Shown here: positions 61,911-64,000 of the stretch, piece by piece | How positions within the stretch are numbered: position 1 is the first letter of the stretch | Layout of the letters: every line of letters starts with the position of its first letter | Assembly: GCA_946405575.1 (NCBI GenBank) | Contig: CAMJHP010000010.1 | Coordinates: 1 to 64,000, forward strand | DNA from: an uncultured Bacteroidales bacterium | Lineage (GTDB): Bacteria; Bacteroidota; Bacteroidia; Bacteroidales; F082 | Direction: 5' to 3' | DNA length: 64,000 bases | Made by a program: the position numbers and the translations under genes | The notes under the pieces: model-generated | The model's database searches: none | Seen by the model: the letters and a program-made list of their open reading frames with translations, nothing else | Told to the model about the DNA's origin: nothing

Positions 61911-62999
61911 ATGAGAAAGAAAGAAATTGGCAGTAATTTTTGGATGACCCATCAGCAGCGAGAGTGTTTAACCGCTCTTGAAGGAGGCATTTATGGACTT
62001 GAGAAATGGAAGCATTGCCAACAGACCTCTTCAGGTCGCGGTGCCATTAAACTGCTTCTGAGCCATCTGCCTCAGGTAAAAACTGCTTTGCTGCCGGAAT
62101 ATACTTGCAGTTCCGTGATTGCGCCTATGGAGGAAATGGGCGTGACCTGTTGTTATTATCCTGTCAATAAGGATTTCTCGGTTGATGAAAAGAAACTGTT
62201 CGACTTGATTGGGAAGTTTGCTCCGCAGATGGTGTATTTCCAGTCGTATTACGGTTTCGATACCTTAAAGTCCATCAAACGGACTTATCAATCGATGCAG
62301 CAAAAAGGTATCGTGGTGGTTGAGGACATCACCCATTCGTGGCTGTGCGATTTCAACACGACAGATGCCGATTATTCGTTGGCGTCCTTAAGGAAATGGC
62401 TTGAGATACCGGATGGAGGAGTCCTTCTGAGCGATAAACATGCTTTGGATTTTGATATGAATAGCGAGGAATCGGCTATGATAGTGTCGGAGTTTGTCAA
62501 AGCATCGGAATGGAAAGAAAAGTATTTTTCCACGCTTGATCCTTCCGACAAAGAGACGTTTCGCCAACACTACGTGAATGCCAAAGACTTGTTGCAGCAA
62601 GACACTACAATTTACCGCATGAGTTCAACGGCTCAATCGGTTCTCGCCCAAACAGATTTCGAGCAGATTGTTAAAAGAAGACGTGAGAATGCAGCCTTCC
62701 TTCAGCAGAACATCAAGAGCGATTGGGTAAAGGTCTGCGGTGTGGAGTTTGCCTCTGGAGCTACACCTTTATATTATCCTATTTACGTCAAGGGTGACCG
62801 CAAAAAGTTCCAGAAAAAATTGGCGGAACAAGACATTTATTGTCCGGTGCATTGGCCAATACCATCGCAGGCATCACAATTGATAAGCGAAGAGGGTGTG
62901 TATATATATTTGCATGTGCTTTCGCTTATTTGCGACCAGCGGTATGACGAAGACGACATGAAGGCTATAGTTCAGATTATCAATAACTATAAAGAATAA
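61911..62999 (+). CDS. DegT/DnrJ-like PLP-dependent enzyme
   Basis: This protein of about 362 residues has the fold-type I pattern of sugar aminotransferases: SSGRGAIKLLLSHL near the start, the PLP-contacting Asp in VVVEDITHSW, and a probable Schiff-base Lys at about residue 161 in ASLRKWLEIPDGG. The sequence is divergent from typical DegT proteins, whose motif is GEGG around the Lys, so the substrate may be unusual. The ATG at 61911 is preferred over an upstream TTG. It could aminate a keto sugar such as dTDP-4-keto-6-deoxyglucose. Confidence 0.75.
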   Translation: MRKKEIGSNFWMTHQQRECLTALEGGIYGLEKWKHCQQTSSGRGAIKLLLSHLPQVKTALLPEYTCSSVIAPMEEMGVTCCYYPVNKDFSVDEKKLFDLIGKFAPQMVYFQSYYGFDTLKSIKRTYQSMQQKGIVVVEDITHSWLCDFNTTDADYSLASLRKWLEIPDGGVLLSDKHALDFDMNSEESAMIVSEFVKASEWKEKYFSTLDPSDKETFRQHYVNAKDLLQQDTTIYRMSSTAQSVLAQTDFEQIVKRRRENAAFLQQNIKSDWVKVCGVEFASGATPLYYPIYVKGDRKKFQKKLAEQDIYCPVHWPIPSQASQLISEEGVYIYLHVLSLICDQRYDEDDMKAIVQIINNYKE

Positions 63000-63022
63000 G
63001 TATGCTTATTTGACATAAAAAA

Positions 63023-64000
63023 TTGTATAAGCACCTTCTTTATAGAACCCTTTTTCTTTTACTCTCTCTCTTTCTTGTCATTGTCTCATGGGGAAGAGGC
63101 GTTGTTTCCCATAATAGCATTAATGACCAGATAGAAAGAATTCGTAGCAAATACGACAATATTGGCCTTGCCGTTACCGTAGTCAAAAACAATCGAATAG
63201 TCTATTCCGAAACTTTTGGATATAATCCCGACCCTTCTGATCCAACGAAAGGCGTTCCTATAAAAACAGACGACATCTTTTACATTGCATCGGTGTCGAA
63301 GACTTTTGTGGGAACAGCCATTATGCAGTTGGTTGAGAAGGGTCGGTTGTCATTAGAGGACGATGTAAACCGATATCTTGATTTCAGTCTAAGGAATCCC
63401 CGTTTTCCTGATGATCCCATCACCATTCGGATGCTTTTGTCCCATCGTTCTAGCTTAAAGGAAAATGCTTATTATGCTAGTTTTGACAAAGTCAATCCCA
63501 AAATAGCAGAAGATACACAAGCGTGTTTCAATGATTATCGTCCTGGTGCAAAAGCAGAGTATAGCAACTTGGGGTATGTCATACTAGGCGCAGTCATCGA
63601 AAAGGCTTCGGGTCAAAGATTTGATGTGTATGTGCAGGAGCATATATTAAACCCCTTGAAGCTATATGGAGGGTATGACGTCTCCAAGTTGGACAACTCC
63701 AAGTTTGTGCGCTCATGCCAATACAATGCAAAAAAAGCTTGTTTTGAAGTTCAGAAAAAGCACTTTGTCGCAGACACGTTGAAGTTTAATCAATATAGAT
63801 TAGGCTATAGTACGCCATTACTTGGTCCAGCAGGCGGGCTAAAGATTTCTGCTAACGATTTGGCGAAGTATATGATTATGCACATGAAAAACGGTAAAAA
63901 GAACTTGTTTTGTAGGGTGTTGCCCAAAAAGGGTGAGGCAACGATGAGAGAGAATCAAAACAAAACATTGTATGGATTGTCTTTTGTGCATTTTAAGAAA
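63023..64000 (+). CDS. Serine hydrolase (beta-lactamase/S12 family), 3' end cut by the window
   Basis: From a TTG at 63023 the frame is open to the last base (326 codons). A signal sequence (LFLLLSLFLVIVSWG) is followed by a class C beta-lactamase/transpeptidase-like domain. S90-V-S-K93 (IASVSKTFVG) is the SxxK nucleophile motif and Y180-S-N (AEYSNLGYVILG) is the second motif. The third (HxG/KTG) would lie beyond the window. No ATG fits, because an in-frame stop at 63011-63013 closes the frame upstream. It would act on D-amino-acid peptides or esters in the envelope. Relation to the glycan locus is unclear. Confidence 0.85.
   Translation, partial: MYKHLLYRTLFLLLSLFLVIVSWGRGVVSHNSINDQIERIRSKYDNIGLAVTVVKNNRIVYSETFGYNPDPSDPTKGVPIKTDDIFYIASVSKTFVGTAIMQLVEKGRLSLEDDVNRYLDFSLRNPRFPDDPITIRMLLSHRSSLKENAYYASFDKVNPKIAEDTQACFNDYRPGAKAEYSNLGYVILGAVIEKASGQRFDVYVQEHILNPLKLYGGYDVSKLDNSKFVRSCQYNAKKACFEVQKKHFVADTLKFNQYRLGYSTPLLGPAGGLKISANDLAKYMIMHMKNGKKNLFCRVLPKKGEATMRENQNKTLYGLSFVHFKK

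Noticed and set aside
1-64000. CRISPR arrays, rRNA operons, intact insertion sequences, prophage or integrase genes.
   Set aside because: No regularly spaced repeats, rRNA sequence, transposase, integrase or phage structural genes were recognised on either strand.

Overview
The window looks like a chromosomal segment of a Bacteroidales bacterium. Several upstream regions carry the Bacteroidetes -7 box (TAnnTTTGC), recognisable Shine-Dalgarno sequences are absent, two lipoproteins carry BACON domains, a secreted M28 peptidase ends in a type IX secretion (T9SS) sorting domain, and a DUF4954 protein and ATPgrasp_ST proteins of Bacteroidetes type are present. I cannot name a genus.

Layout. Positions 1-2113 (minus strand) hold the 5' part of an anaerobic ribonucleotide reductase gene (nrdD) behind a cobalamin riboswitch and its promoter. 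From 2199 to 9128 come RNase R, two tandem BACON lipoproteins and two tandem multi-pass GT-C-like membrane proteins. Positions 9149-13010 are housekeeping: tRNA-Cys, gltX, a T9SS-exported M28 peptidase and tsaB. A repeat-rich gap of 470 bases leads to a solitary N6-adenine DNA methylase.

From 15575 to the right edge nearly everything is on the plus strand and reads as one large surface-polysaccharide locus. Its first part (15575-28609) makes nucleotide sugars: galE, rfbA, rfbB, DUF4954, nagB, a WbpB-like oxidoreductase, a WbpA/TviB-like UDP-HexNAc dehydrogenase and ugd, with two broken passenger genes (GxxExxY and four-helix-bundle) and pnuC. Its second part (28788-41450) is a compact acyl-carrier-protein cassette: three KAS III enzymes, four SDR reductases, FabD, three ACPs, an AMP-dependent acyl ligase, a split transketolase, a GNAT and a membrane acyltransferase. 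It contains no dehydratase and no KAS I/II. I infer that it makes a short, possibly hydroxylated or branched acyl group that decorates the glycan.

The third part (41493-62999) is assembly and export: a Wzy-like polymerase, a Wzx flippase, two CapA-like/ATP-grasp pairs, four further ATP-grasp proteins, two more acyltransferases, a polysaccharide deacetylase, a priming sugar transferase and a DegT-like PLP enzyme. I recognise no GT-A or GT-B glycosyltransferase anywhere in the locus, yet there are six ATP-grasp proteins. This suggests a surface polymer built or heavily decorated through amide bonds. A truncated serine hydrolase gene runs off the right end.

The locus shows many signs of rearrangement. 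These include a decayed copy of the flippase 5' end beside a toxin-antitoxin pair, two AAA-ATPase/nuclease genes, low-complexity DNA inside ugd, and several families of short dispersed repeats in the intergenic gaps.
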